A DNA stretch of 64,000 bases from Propionibacteriaceae bacterium AM104-82. Lineage in GTDB: Bacteria > Actinomycetota > Actinomycetes > Propionibacteriales > Propionibacteriaceae. Below, in pieces: positions 18,801-27,190 of this stretch. Below the pieces are notes generated by a model. That model made no database searches. It was not told where the DNA came from and saw only the letters and a program-made list of their open reading frames with translations. Location of the stretch: contig JAQDQK010000011.1 of NCBI GenBank assembly GCA_027658995.1, forward strand, positions 518-64,517, in the 5' to 3' direction. The first letter of the stretch is position 1; every line of letters starts with the position of its first letter. The translations under genes were made by a program, and so were the position numbers.

Positions 18801-20242
18801 TCGACGAGGTCTCCAACCTCGGCGCCGCGACCATCCGGCTGCGCTCCATGCAGGCCGCCGCCGCGGAGCGGGCGGGCAACGCCGTGATCCGGACCGTGCC
18901 GGAGTCCGCCGAGCGGGCCGTCTTCGACGAAGCCGCTCGTGACGCGCACACCATCTACGCGCCCCAGATGGCCCCGATGCACTTCCGGCTGCTGATGCCG
19001 GTGCTGCGCAAGCTGGGCTACCGCGTCGAACTGCTCGAACACGCGTCGGACGAGGACGTCGAGATCGGCCTGAAGTACGTCAACAACGACGCCTGCTTCC
19101 CGGCCATCATGGTGGTCGGGCAACTGGTCAACAAGATCCGCTCGGGCGAGGCCGACCCGGACCGCTCGACGGTCGGCATCACGCAGACCGGCGGCATGTG
19201 CCGCGCAACCAACTACGCGGCGCTGCTGCGCAAGGCGCTCCGGGAGGCGGGCTACCCGCAGGTTCCCGTGCTCGCGATCAGCCTGCAGGGGTTGGAGGAC
19301 AACCCCGGCTTCAAGCTTAGCCCCGCGATGCTGCACCCGGCCATCCAGGCGCTGGTGCTCGGCGACCTGCTGCAGAGCCTGACGCTACGCACCCGACCCT
19401 ACGAGCGCGATCCCGGCTCGGCCGACGCGCTCTACCAGCGCTGGGACACCATCTGCCAGGAGTTCCTGCAGCACTCGGGCCACAGCGTCACGCTCGGCCG
19501 ACACATCGGCTACCGCGGGCTGGTCGACCAGGCGGTGCGCGAGTTCGACGCCCTCCCGCTCGTAGACGGGGACCGCAAGCCGCGCGTCGGCGTCGTCGGC
19601 GAGATCCTGGTGAAGTTCCATCCCGACGCGAACAACCACGTCGTCGACGTGATCGAGGACGAGGACTGCGAGGCCGTGCTTCCCGGCATGCTGCCGTTCT
19701 TCCTGATGGGCATGTACTCGGCGCGCTTCCGGGCCGACGCACTTGGCATCGGCGAGGGCAGCGTCGCCTGGAAGCGGCTGGCGGTGTGGGTCGTCGAGCA
19801 GTACCAGCGGCCGGTCGCCCGGGCGCTGCGGCGCTGCGGGGGAAAGTTCGACGCGCCGCCCAGGATGCGCGACCTCGCCCAGAAGGCAGACGGGATCATC
19901 TCGCTCGGCACGCTTGCCGGGGAGGGCTGGCTGCTGACCGCCGAGATGGTCGAACTGATCGAGCACGGCACGCCCAACATCGTGTGTGCGCAGCCGTTCG
20001 CATGCCTGCCCAACCACGTGGTCGGCAAGGGCATGTTCGCCGAACTGCGCCGCCGCTACCCGCAGGCCAACATCGTGGCCGTCGACTACGACCCCGGCGC
20101 CTCGGAGACCAACCAACTTAACCGCATCAAGTTGATGGTCGCCACCGCGCACAAGCGCCACGGCGACCGGGGCCGCGACGCCGCCGTCGAGGAACTCCAC
20201 CTGACGGAGGCTGAGGCCGACCTCAACGAAGGGGTCGGCTGA
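15896..20242 (+). CDS. Giant acyl-CoA dehydratase activase fusion (two BadF/HgdC ATPase domains plus DUF2229/HgdB-like region)
   Basis: A 1448-residue cytoplasmic protein. Two ASKHA-type ATPase domains occur in tandem: the first opens with LGLDIGSTTVKAVV and has cluster cysteines Cys124 (TCAGGTGAF) and Cys163 (SRCGVF); the second opens with LGIDAGSTTVKAV and has Cys449/Cys453 (EACSSGCGSF) and Cys488 (TRCTVF). A cysteine motif C610-X2-C613-X3-C617 with Cys636 follows, then about 800 residues resembling DUF2229 and the HgdB/dehydratase component. Activases of 2-hydroxyacyl-CoA dehydratases use ATP to inject an electron through a [4Fe-4S] cluster. No separate dehydratase, CoA-transferase or electron-donor gene is nearby, so its substrate is unknown. 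ATG 15896 has GGAGA upstream. Expression probably follows the adjacent TetR. Confidence 0.85.
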   Translation: MAPALTLGLDIGSTTVKAVVLKGADVVFSEYRRHNADARGALGQLLLEVADAFPGKAMTAAVTGSAGLGVADLMRVDFVQEVIASTAAIEAFVPDTDVVIELGGEDAKITYLRPSVEQRMNGTCAGGTGAFIDQMATLLHTDAAGLNDLAARHQHLYPIASRCGVFAKSDLQPLLNQGAAHTDLAASVFQAVATQTIAGLACGHPIRGNVVFLGGPLHFLPELRAAYQRALDAQVHRFTTPDDAHLYVAIGAALLAARPARDKRPPTPKNPRDLHARLRQTVLLPLASARMRPLFADTDERADFDARHHGHPAPAIDLDDADGPMFLGIDAGSTTVKAVLLDEDGRVAYSHYQSSNDPVSAARGILREVLEGIPLSAHLARACVTGYGEGLVKAALRLDDGEIETMAHYRAADAICPGVTAVIDIGGQDMKYLRILGGAVDSIAVNEACSSGCGSFLQTFAAGMGLDVREFAALALTSSAPVDLGTRCTVFMNSSVKQAQREGASAADIAAGLSYSVVRNALYKVIKLRDAGQLGDKVVVQGGTFLNDAVLRAFELQTGLTVIRPELAGHMGAFGAALTARRNWVDGTSSQALDLSELGAFSVETELNTCRLCQNHCGLTISTFGDGSRHVSGNRCERGASTERVPKKSDLPNLYDYKYRRLFGYRRLTHEKATRGEIGIPRVLGMYENFPLWFTVLTNLGFRVTISGRSSHEVFEQGMESIPAENACYPAKLAHGHIEGLLERGITTIFYPCVPHEARELAGSDNNFNCPIVAFYPQVLERNLASLRGDGVTYLAPMLNLDDPDTLARRLVEVFSAWDVTLQEARDAVTAGFEEDAAVKADIRAEGARALEYLRDRGLQGIVLAGRPYHVDPEINHGIPSLINGLGMGVLTEDAVIDPAAPRLERPLRVRDQWTYHSRLYESAAVVGEEPGLHLVQLNSFGCGVDAITTDQVAEILDASGELYTLLKIDEVSNLGAATIRLRSMQAAAAERAGNAVIRTVPESAERAVFDEAARDAHTIYAPQMAPMHFRLLMPVLRKLGYRVELLEHASDEDVEIGLKYVNNDACFPAIMVVGQLVNKIRSGEADPDRSTVGITQTGGMCRATNYAALLRKALREAGYPQVPVLAISLQGLEDNPGFKLSPAMLHPAIQALVLGDLLQSLTLRTRPYERDPGSADALYQRWDTICQEFLQHSGHSVTLGRHIGYRGLVDQAVREFDALPLVDGDRKPRVGVVGEILVKFHPDANNHVVDVIEDEDCEAVLPGMLPFFLMGMYSARFRADALGIGEGSVAWKRLAVWVVEQYQRPVARALRRCGGKFDAPPRMRDLAQKADGIISLGTLAGEGWLLTAEMVELIEHGTPNIVCAQPFACLPNHVVGKGMFAELRRRYPQANIVAVDYDPGASETNQLNRIKLMVATAHKRHGDRGRDAAVEELHLTEAEADLNEGVG

Positions 20243-20285
20243 GGGGCCTCGCGCCTGTGGGCGTCCCGAGGGTCGTCGCTGGCGC

Positions 20286-20308
20286 CGGGGCCCGAGCCGA
20301 CGGCCCCG
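20286..20308. terminator. Short hairpin between convergent genes
   Basis: CGGGGCC (20286-20292) and GGCCCCG (20302-20308) pair over 7 bp with a 9-base loop, between the stop of the activase gene and that of the GH127 gene. It could stop transcription from both sides. Confidence 0.45.
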
Positions 20309-20345
20309 ACTGCTCAACGCCAACCGGACGATGAGACCGCACCCG

Positions 20346-22205
20346 TCAGTCGGCAACGGGCAGCCAGACGCGCATCGTCACGGGGCCGCGGTTGCCCCAC
20401 GAGTGGTAGGGCACCAGCGGGATCTCGAGGTCGCCGCGGGGCGCCTCGTGCGGGGAGCCGTAGGCCCAGTCCGCGTCGCCGCGGTCGAGCCGTCGGCCCT
20501 GGATGAGGGCGCCACGACCCTCGGCGACCACCCCGCGCTCGGGGTAGACCTCCAGGTCGTTGACCGACATCCCCTCCGGCAGGTCGACCGACTCGACGCA
20601 CAGCACCAGCGGCCCACGCTCGACGGCGACCGTGCCGCGCACCGCGTCGATCCTGGCGTCGGGCCGGGTGATGCGCGGTCCGACGGGCAGGCTCATCACG
20701 ACGACGTCGCCCTCGGCGACCCCGTCGACGCGGAAGACGCCAGGCGCGGCGGCCGATCCGTCGACCGTCGCGCCCTCGGCCCACGCCGGGATCCGCAGGT
20801 CGAGCGCGAACGGGGCCGGGGCCTGCTCGACGTGCACCCGCACCTCGCCCTCGTAGGGGTAGCCGGTCTCGACGCGCAGTCGCACGTCCCCGACGGTGAG
20901 GGTGGCGGGGGCGTAGAGCACCAGAGCGACGCCGTCGTCGGTGCGGGCCGCCAGGTAGCCTGCGAGGCTCGCGAGGGTGCGCGACACGTTGGTGGGGCAG
21001 CACGACACCTCGAACCAGGGCGCCCGCAGCGACGAGTTGGCGCGCGGCACCTGCTCGTCGGCGGGGGCCGCCGCGGCCGGGGTGCGGCGGTGCAGCAGGT
21101 TCGCGTAGAAGAACGCCTGACCGTCCTCGGCGGGGGAGGCGGCGACGATGTTGTACATGGTGCGCTCGATCACGTCGCCGTAGCCGATCTCGCCGGTGGC
21201 GAGCAGCAGTCGCCAGGCGACCATGATCGACCCGACGCCCGCGCAGGTCTCGCAGTAGGAGCGGTCGGGCGGCAGTTCGAAGTCCTCACCGAAGGCCTCG
21301 TCCTGGTGGTGCGACCCCATTCCGCCGGTCAGGTAGGTGCGCCGCGCGAGCGCCGCGTCGTACTGGCGCCGGGCGATCTCCAGCAGTTCCGCGTCGCCCT
21401 GCTCGACGGCGATGTCGACGGCGGCCGCCGTCAGGTACAGCGCTCGGACGGCGTGGCCGCGCAGCACCGTCGAGGACCGGTACGGCTCGTCGTCCTGGTA
21501 GTAGGAGCGGCCCCACTCGATGTCGGAGAGCAGGTCGTGGCCGCGCCGGTCGACGAAGATCCGTGCCTGCTCGACGTAGCGGTCATCGCCGGTGGCGCGG
21601 GAGAGTTCGGCGAGCGCCACCTCGATCTCGGGGTGCCCGCACACCGCCTCGCGGGCGCCGTCGCCGAACTCGCGCAGCACGTGGTCGGCGGCGCGCAGCC
21701 CCACCCTCACGATGGCGCTGTCGGGATGTCCGGTGCGGATCCGCGCGACGGCCGCCTGGATGAGATGCCCGAAGCAGTACAGCTCGTGCCCCCACTCGAA
21801 GTCGGTGTACCTGGGGTCCTGCCCCGGGTTGTCGAACTTGGTGCTGACGTAGCCGTCCTTGCGCTGCACCGCCTCGACCATCGCGCCCAGCCGCTCGATC
21901 TCCGCCTCGAGCCCCGGGTCGCCGGTGCGGCCCGCCTCCCAGGCCATCGCCTCGATGAGCTTGTACACGTCTGAATCGGAGAACTCCCGCCCGTGCCGGT
22001 GCTCCGCGATGGTGCCCTCCAGCGCGTAGGTGAAGTTGGGGATCCAGCCGACCCGCGTCTCCCACTTCAACGCGTGCGGGATGATCGCCTCCGCGTTGAG
22101 CCGCTGCCGGTCGGCCCAGAAGCCGCCGTCGATGGTGACGGCGTCGATCCCCAACGGTCGGAGGGGGCCAGCGGAGGGCGCGACGGGGACGGGTGAGGTG
22201 TTCAT
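20346..22205 (-). CDS. GH127 beta-L-arabinofuranosidase-type glycoside hydrolase
   Basis: A 619-residue cytoplasmic enzyme (no signal peptide) of glycoside hydrolase family 127, which in HypBA1 removes terminal beta-L-arabinofuranose with a cysteine nucleophile and a zinc ion. The active-site set is complete and spaced as in HypBA1: Glu303 (QDEAFG, acid/base), Glu319 and Cys321 (SYCETC), Cys402 (nucleophile) and Cys403 (SCCPTN), the latter four binding zinc. It is the last gene of an operon with two sugar-ABC permeases and a binding lipoprotein, so it acts on an imported oligosaccharide. Starts at ATG 22205. Confidence 0.9.
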   Translation of the reverse strand: MNTSPVPVAPSAGPLRPLGIDAVTIDGGFWADRQRLNAEAIIPHALKWETRVGWIPNFTYALEGTIAEHRHGREFSDSDVYKLIEAMAWEAGRTGDPGLEAEIERLGAMVEAVQRKDGYVSTKFDNPGQDPRYTDFEWGHELYCFGHLIQAAVARIRTGHPDSAIVRVGLRAADHVLREFGDGAREAVCGHPEIEVALAELSRATGDDRYVEQARIFVDRRGHDLLSDIEWGRSYYQDDEPYRSSTVLRGHAVRALYLTAAAVDIAVEQGDAELLEIARRQYDAALARRTYLTGGMGSHHQDEAFGEDFELPPDRSYCETCAGVGSIMVAWRLLLATGEIGYGDVIERTMYNIVAASPAEDGQAFFYANLLHRRTPAAAAPADEQVPRANSSLRAPWFEVSCCPTNVSRTLASLAGYLAARTDDGVALVLYAPATLTVGDVRLRVETGYPYEGEVRVHVEQAPAPFALDLRIPAWAEGATVDGSAAAPGVFRVDGVAEGDVVVMSLPVGPRITRPDARIDAVRGTVAVERGPLVLCVESVDLPEGMSVNDLEVYPERGVVAEGRGALIQGRRLDRGDADWAYGSPHEAPRGDLEIPLVPYHSWGNRGPVTMRVWLPVAD

Positions 22206-22247
22206 GGGGAATCGCTCCTAGTGTGCGTGGGTTCGGAGGGTGCGGGC

Positions 22248-23066
22248 TCAGCCCTTGACGGCGCCGGAGGTGAAGCCCTTGACGTAGTACTTCTGCAGGG
22301 CGAGGAACAGGATCAGTGCGGGAAGCGTCAGGATGACGACGCCTGCGGTGGTGATGCCGTAGTCGATGACGCCCATCGCCTGCTGGCGCATGTTGACCAG
22401 CGCGAGCGGGAGCGGCGCGTTGTTCATCGACAGCAGGTACAGCGAGACCATGAAGTCGTTCCAGGCCGCCAGATAGGCGAAGAGGCCGACGGTGATCAGC
22501 GCGGGCGTGACGGTGGGCAGCATCACGGTGAAGAACGCCTTGAGTTGCGAGCAGCCGTCGATCTGGGCCGCTTCCTCCAACTCGCGGGGGATCGCGGCGA
22601 ACGAGTTACGCATCATGAACACGCCGAACGGGAGTTGGAACAGCGTCAGCACCAGGCCGACGCCGGGCAGCGAGTTCTGCATGCCGATCTTCTGCATCCA
22701 GACGATCAGCGGGATCAGCAGCGCGGCGACGGGCACCATCATCACCGAGAGCACCAGCACGAACAGCACGTTCTTGCCGCGGAACCTGAACCGGGCGAAC
22801 GCGTAGCCGCCGGTGGCGGCGCACAGCACCGTCACCACGATGGCGACCACCGAGATGATCAGCGAGTTCAGCAGGTAGGCGGGCAGCCCCTGCCCGTACT
22901 CGAAAAGGGCGACGTAGTTGCCCATGCCGAAGCCGTTGGTCTGCGACGTGCCAGGGGCGGGGGAGACCGAGCTGATCACGGCCCACACCAGTGGCGCGAG
23001 GAAGGTGATGGCGATGCAGGTCGTCAGGAAGTAGTAGACGGCCTTGGACGCGGGGTTGGAGCTCAC
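22248..23066 (-). CDS. Carbohydrate ABC transporter permease (MalG type)
   Basis: A 272-residue inner-membrane permease with six hydrophobic segments. The cytoplasmic EAA loop, EEAAQIDGCSQLKAFF followed by VMLPTVTPA, contacts the ATPase. It is the second permease of the sugar importer. GTG 23066 was chosen because it overlaps the stop of the first permease as GTGA and has AAGGAGG upstream; the open frame extends much further but antisense-like. The operon continues to GH127 after 42 bases. Confidence 0.9.
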   Translation of the reverse strand: MSSNPASKAVYYFLTTCIAITFLAPLVWAVISSVSPAPGTSQTNGFGMGNYVALFEYGQGLPAYLLNSLIISVVAIVVTVLCAATGGYAFARFRFRGKNVLFVLVLSVMMVPVAALLIPLIVWMQKIGMQNSLPGVGLVLTLFQLPFGVFMMRNSFAAIPRELEEAAQIDGCSQLKAFFTVMLPTVTPALITVGLFAYLAAWNDFMVSLYLLSMNNAPLPLALVNMRQQAMGVIDYGITTAGVVILTLPALILFLALQKYYVKGFTSGAVKG

Positions 23067-23998
23067 TTGTCCTCCTTGTCCGTGACGCCCATGGCGCGCA
23101 GTTGGACGGCGTTGACGACGATCAGCGCGACGAGCACGAGCACCGAGAGCGCCGCGGCCATGCCGAGGTCGCGCTTGGTCTCGAACGCGTAGCGGTAGAT
23201 CAGTTGCACGACCGTCATCGTCGAGTTGTTGGGGCCGCCCTTGGTGAGCACGTAGAACTGGTCGAAGGCGAGCAGCGAGCCGGTGATCGACATGATCATC
23301 GTCATGGCGATGGTGGGCTTCAGCAGCGGGAGCGTCACCTGTGTGAAGGTGCGCCACCTGCTCGCGCCGTCGATCCGGGCCGCCTCGTACACGTCGGTCG
23401 GGATGGCCTGCAGCCCCACCATGGTGAGCAGCATGTAGAAGCCGGAGAAGCGCCACACCACCAGGAACACCGTCGCCCACAGCGCCCCGTTCGGGGTGCC
23501 GAGCAGCGAGCTGTCCTGGTCCATCAGGCCCAGCCCGGCGAGCGCCTTGTTGATGGGGCCGACCTGCGGTGAGTACAGCGCGTAGAACAGCACCGACGCC
23601 GACGCGATGCCGAGCGCCGAGGGCACCAGGATCGCGGTGCGCAGCACGTTGTTCCAGCGCCGCGCCTCCTGGACGAGCAGCGCCAGCCCGAGCGCGATCG
23701 GCATCAGGATGACGGTGGTGATGACGGTGTACTTCAGCGTGAACCAGACCGAGTCCAGGAGCATCGGGTCGGCGAAGACCTTCTCGAAGTTGGTGGTCCC
23801 GTTCAGGCCCTGGTTGCCGCCGAGCAGCGTCCACTTCGACCCGGACATGATCACCACGAGCACGATCGGTGCCAGGAACAGCAGCACCAGGACAAGGGTG
23901 ACGGGGGTCGCGAAGGCCCATCCCGTGGCCGCCTCACGCGCCGCGTGGGTCCGCCGCCTCGGTGCCTTGGTGGGCGTCGTCATCGTCGTTGACGTCAT
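23063..23998 (-). CDS. Carbohydrate ABC transporter permease (MalF type)
   Basis: A 311-residue membrane protein with six hydrophobic segments and the EAA loop YEAARIDGASRWRTFTQVTL. It forms the heterodimeric channel with the following permease. ATG 23998 is preceded by GAGAGG at a suitable spacing; an upstream extension of 41 codons in the same frame reads as leader. It lies 59 bases downstream of the binding-protein stop. No ATPase gene is in the operon, so a shared MsiK/UgpC-type ATPase elsewhere is likely. Confidence 0.9.
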   Translation of the reverse strand: MTSTTMTTPTKAPRRRTHAAREAATGWAFATPVTLVLVLLFLAPIVLVVIMSGSKWTLLGGNQGLNGTTNFEKVFADPMLLDSVWFTLKYTVITTVILMPIALGLALLVQEARRWNNVLRTAILVPSALGIASASVLFYALYSPQVGPINKALAGLGLMDQDSSLLGTPNGALWATVFLVVWRFSGFYMLLTMVGLQAIPTDVYEAARIDGASRWRTFTQVTLPLLKPTIAMTMIMSITGSLLAFDQFYVLTKGGPNNSTMTVVQLIYRYAFETKRDLGMAAALSVLVLVALIVVNAVQLRAMGVTDKEDK

Positions 23999-24057
23999 AT
24001 GTTGCCTCTCTTGCTTCGAGCGGTCGGCGGGGCGCGGGGCCCCGCCGACCGGTGCGA

Positions 24058-25356
24058 TCAGCCGCCGAGCGTCGCGGTGATCTGCTCGTTGAGGGAGTCG
24101 ACCTGCGACCCGTCGCCCCACACGGCGTCCTGGATCAGGAGTTGCCAGTTGGAGCCTGCCGCGTTGAACGCCTCGTTGAAGTTCACCGCGACCGGAGCGC
24201 GACCGTCCTTGATGGTGGCGTTGGCGATCTTGGTGCGCTCGTCTGCGTTCGCGTAGCCGTTCTCGAGCACGCTGAGGCTGGAGGCGGTGTCGTTGTTGTC
24301 GGCGAAGACCTTCTGCTGGGCCTCATCCGACATCAGCCAGGACATGAAGTTCCACGCCTGGGCGACCTTCTTGGAGCTCTTGGAGATGCCGAGCGCGTCG
24401 CCGCCGAGGAACGTCGACTGGTTGCCCTCGACGCCGGGGATGCCCGCGACGCCGAACTCGAAGTCGACGGTGTCGAACAGGCCGGTCACCGCGGTGTAGG
24501 GGTACTGCATGACGCCGACCTTGCCCTCCTGGAAGGGGGCGGTCCACGTCGCGCCGGTCTCCTCCTTCGAGCCGGCGCCGAGTCCGTTGGTGGTCTTGGC
24601 GAGCTCGTTGTAGGCCGCGTAGATCTTCTTGGCGTTGTCCGAGGCCACGTTGGCCTTGGTGCCGTCCTCGTTGAGGACCTCCTCGCCGCTTGCCCACATC
24701 ATCGGGAACAGCGTGAACACCAGCGCGCCGCCGGACTGGCCCGCGAGGTAGCTGCCCGCAACGCCGGACTTGTTGAGCCCCGCGACGGCCTTCGCGTGGG
24801 TCAGGAACTCGTCGACGGTGGCGGGGCCCTTCTCGGGGTCGAGGCCTGCCTCCTTGTAGAGGTCCTTGTTCCAGACCATCACCGAGATGTCGGTGACGAA
24901 CGGCAGGGTGTGCTTCTTGCCGTCGAGGGTGCCCGCGTCGATGTGGCCCTTCTGCAGGTTGGCGGTGTCGAGACCGTCGATCTGGGCGGTGACGTCTGCG
25001 AAGACGCCCTGCTGCACCCAGTAGGGGATCCGCACCACGTCGCCGGCGAGGATGTCGGGCAGCGTGTCGGTCTGGATCGCGCCGCCGACCTTGCCCTCGA
25101 CGTCGTCGTTGGGGAGGATCTCCAGCTTGACCTGGTTCTTGTGCGTCGAGTTGTAGGCCTCGACGGCGTTCTTGGCCTGGCGCTCCAAGGGGGCGCGGGT
25201 CCACATCGTCAGTTCGGTGCCGTCGTCGATCCCGTCGGCCGGGATGGACGCCGCCGGGGAGCCCCCGTTGCCTGGCGTGTCGCCGCCTCCGCAGGCGGCG
25301 AGCCCGAGGCTGAGGCTCATGGCCGCGACCGCGGCCACGATCGAACGAGTCTTCAT
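24058..25356 (-). CDS. Sugar ABC transporter substrate-binding lipoprotein
   Basis: A 432-residue extracellular solute-binding protein of family 1. The signal peptide ends in the lipobox LGLAAC with Cys22 as lipidation site, followed by a Gly/Ser-rich linker. The mature part has the TELTMWTR beginning and WNKDLYKEAGLDPEK segment typical of sugar-binding proteins. It delivers an oligosaccharide to the permeases encoded downstream. ATG 25356 begins the signal peptide; the frame is open upstream through the operator and is not used. First gene of the arabinoside operon. Confidence 0.92.
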   Translation of the reverse strand: MKTRSIVAAVAAMSLSLGLAACGGGDTPGNGGSPAASIPADGIDDGTELTMWTRAPLERQAKNAVEAYNSTHKNQVKLEILPNDDVEGKVGGAIQTDTLPDILAGDVVRIPYWVQQGVFADVTAQIDGLDTANLQKGHIDAGTLDGKKHTLPFVTDISVMVWNKDLYKEAGLDPEKGPATVDEFLTHAKAVAGLNKSGVAGSYLAGQSGGALVFTLFPMMWASGEEVLNEDGTKANVASDNAKKIYAAYNELAKTTNGLGAGSKEETGATWTAPFQEGKVGVMQYPYTAVTGLFDTVDFEFGVAGIPGVEGNQSTFLGGDALGISKSSKKVAQAWNFMSWLMSDEAQQKVFADNNDTASSLSVLENGYANADERTKIANATIKDGRAPVAVNFNEAFNAAGSNWQLLIQDAVWGDGSQVDSLNEQITATLGG

Positions 25357-25425
25357 GGTGGTCCTCTCATCGTTGAGGGTGTCGTTTGGTGCTGCGGGTA
25401 AGGCGGGGGTCTTACCCGTCTCACG

Positions 25426-25444
25426 AAACCTTCCGAAAAGGTTT
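25426..25444. promoter_or_regulatory. LacI-type operator
   Basis: AAACCTT-CCGAA-AAGGTTT is a perfect 7-5-7 inverted repeat, 70 bases before the binding-protein start and 135 bases before the divergent lacI-type gene. Size and position fit a LacI-family site that represses the sugar operon. Confidence 0.75.
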
Positions 25445-25578
25445 GCGATAATCCTGACACGCGGCGGATGAATCGTCAATAGCCCTCGTCATTTAGCCTT
25501 TTCGCACGTGAACGGTAGGGTCGCTGCGATAGGCTGCGCGCAGCGTGGTGCACGCCGATTGCGAGACGGGACGAGGAG

Positions 25579-26589
25579 ATGTCGAAAACGGATTCGAAGA
25601 CGCCGACCCTCATCGACGTCGCCAAGCTTGCGCAGGTGTCTGTCTCAACCGCCTCGAAGGCGCTCAACGGCCGCAGCGACGTGAGCGAGGCGACCCGTTC
25701 GCGGGTGGTGGCCGCGGCCGACCAACTCAGCTTCGTGCCGAACACGCTCGCCAAGTCGCTCCTGACGGGCCGCACCGGCACCGTCGGCCTCATCACCCAC
25801 GACCTCGAGGGCCGGTTCTCGATCCCGCTGCTGATGGGCGCCGAGGACGCCTTCGGGCTGACCAAGGTCTCGGTCCTGCTGTGCGACGCCCGCGGCGACG
25901 CCATCCGGGAGCGCTACCACCTCGGCGTCCTCAAGGAACGACGCGTCGACGGCCTGATCATCGTGGGCGCCCGGCCCGACACCCGGCCGTCGCTCGGCGA
26001 CATCCAGGTCCCCGTCGTCTACGCCTATGCACCCTCCGACGATCCCGACGACTGTTCGATCGTCTCCGACAACGTCGGCGCCGGCCGGATCGGCGTCGAA
26101 CACCTGCTCGCCTCCGGTCGGCGCAACATCGCCATCCTCGGCGGCGACGTCACCTACGGCGCCTCCGAGGAGCGCTCCAGGGGCGCGATCGCCCGGCTCG
26201 CCGAGGACGGGCTGAGCCCGGTCGGCGGCGCCGCGCTGTTCGGCACCTGGTCGGAGGACTGGGGGCGCGCGGCCATGCGGACCGTGCTGGCGCAGCACCC
26301 GCAGGTCGACGGGGTGCTGTGCGGCAACGACCAGATCGCCCGCGGCGCGCTCGACACCCTGCGCGACGAGGGACGCTCGGTGCCGCGCGACGTCGCGGTG
26401 GTCGGCCACGACAACTGGGCGATCCTCGCCACCGGCGCCCGTCCCGCGCTGACCAGCATCGACATGAACCTCGAGGACATCGGCCGCCGCGCCGCCCAGC
26501 GCCTCGCCGAGGCCATGGAGGGTCGCCCCTCGCACGGCGTCGAGTACCTGGCGCCCCGCCTCGTCGTCAGGAACTCCTCGCTCGCCTGA
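25579..26589 (+). CDS. LacI-family transcriptional regulator
   Basis: A 336-residue repressor. The N-terminal LacI helix-turn-helix is TLIDVAKLAQVSVSTASKAL with hinge FVPNTLAKSLLTGRT; the rest is a periplasmic-binding-protein-like sugar domain with ILGGDVTYGASEERSRG and the C-terminal DLGRRAA-like MNLEDIGRRAAQ. Divergent from the arabinoside import operon and next to a perfect palindrome, so it most likely represses that operon until an arabinose-containing sugar binds. GAGGAG sits immediately before ATG 25579, closer than usual; GTG or ATG alternatives downstream would cut into the HTH. Confidence 0.9.
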   Translation: MSKTDSKTPTLIDVAKLAQVSVSTASKALNGRSDVSEATRSRVVAAADQLSFVPNTLAKSLLTGRTGTVGLITHDLEGRFSIPLLMGAEDAFGLTKVSVLLCDARGDAIRERYHLGVLKERRVDGLIIVGARPDTRPSLGDIQVPVVYAYAPSDDPDDCSIVSDNVGAGRIGVEHLLASGRRNIAILGGDVTYGASEERSRGAIARLAEDGLSPVGGAALFGTWSEDWGRAAMRTVLAQHPQVDGVLCGNDQIARGALDTLRDEGRSVPRDVAVVGHDNWAILATGARPALTSIDMNLEDIGRRAAQRLAEAMEGRPSHGVEYLAPRLVVRNSSLA

Positions 26590-26738
26590 GCGCCCTGACG
26601 AGGCGCCCTCAGAGCGGCGTGCTGGCGGCGCGTTGAGCGGTGATCGCTGCTCGTGAGGTTCCGCGTCCACACACCGTGGCGGGTCTCGCATCGAGGTGCG
26701 GAAGCCGCTCGGTCCCATCAACTCGCCACAAGGGCGTG

Positions 26739-26779
26739 TTGACATATCCTTGCGTTCCGTGGTTACCTACTCAAGTAAC
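26739..26779 (+). promoter_or_regulatory. Promoter and operator of the YtrA-type operon
   Basis: A consensus -35 TTGACA lies at 26739-26744. Where a -10 box is expected there is an inverted repeat, GTTAC (26762-26766) and GTAAC (26775-26779), with inner arms TACT and AGTA. GntR/YtrA regulators bind sites of this kind, so the operon is probably autorepressed. Confidence 0.6.
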
Positions 26780-26803
26780 TAACCCAGGAACCGGAGGGTT
26801 ACT

Positions 26804-27190
26804 GTGATCGACGACGGCAAGCCGATCTTCGTGCAGATCGCCGAGACGATCGAGGACTCGATCGTGGCAGGCACGCTGCCCGAGGGCGCTCAGGCGCCCT
26901 CAACGAACGAACTCGCCGCCTTCCACCGCATCAATCCGGCCACCGCCGCGAAGGGAGTGAATATGCTCGTCGACAAGGGCGTGCTCACCAAGCGTCGCGG
27001 CATCGGGATGTTCGTCGCCGACGGAGCACAGGCCACGCTCCTGGTCGAGCGACGGACGTCCTTCACCGAGCGGTATGTCGACCCGCTCCTGCACGAAGCG
27101 AGCAAGCTCGGCCTCACCGCCGATGATCTCGCCACCCTGATCCGCTCCCGCTCGACCACCGCGGGATCCACCGAAAGGACCACCTCGTGA
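26804..27190 (+). CDS. GntR-family (YtrA subfamily) transcriptional regulator
   Basis: A 128-residue regulator. The winged helix is typical of GntR: PIFVQIAETIEDSIVAGTLP, then PSTNELAAFHRINPATAAKG. The short C-terminal extension without a ligand domain marks the YtrA subfamily, which usually sits at the head of ABC-exporter operons and responds to cell-wall-active compounds. GTG 26804 is preceded by GGAGGG. It overlaps the ABC ATPase gene by four bases (GTGA) and has an inverted repeat in its own promoter. Confidence 0.9.
   Translation: MIDDGKPIFVQIAETIEDSIVAGTLPEGAQAPSTNELAAFHRINPATAAKGVNMLVDKGVLTKRRGIGMFVADGAQATLLVERRTSFTERYVDPLLHEASKLGLTADDLATLIRSRSTTAGSTERTTS

Noticed and set aside
15871..18942. 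A 1023-codon plus-strand frame overlapping the activase
   Set aside because: It is a shifted frame of the activase gene with Arg/Pro/Gly-rich content and no family motif.
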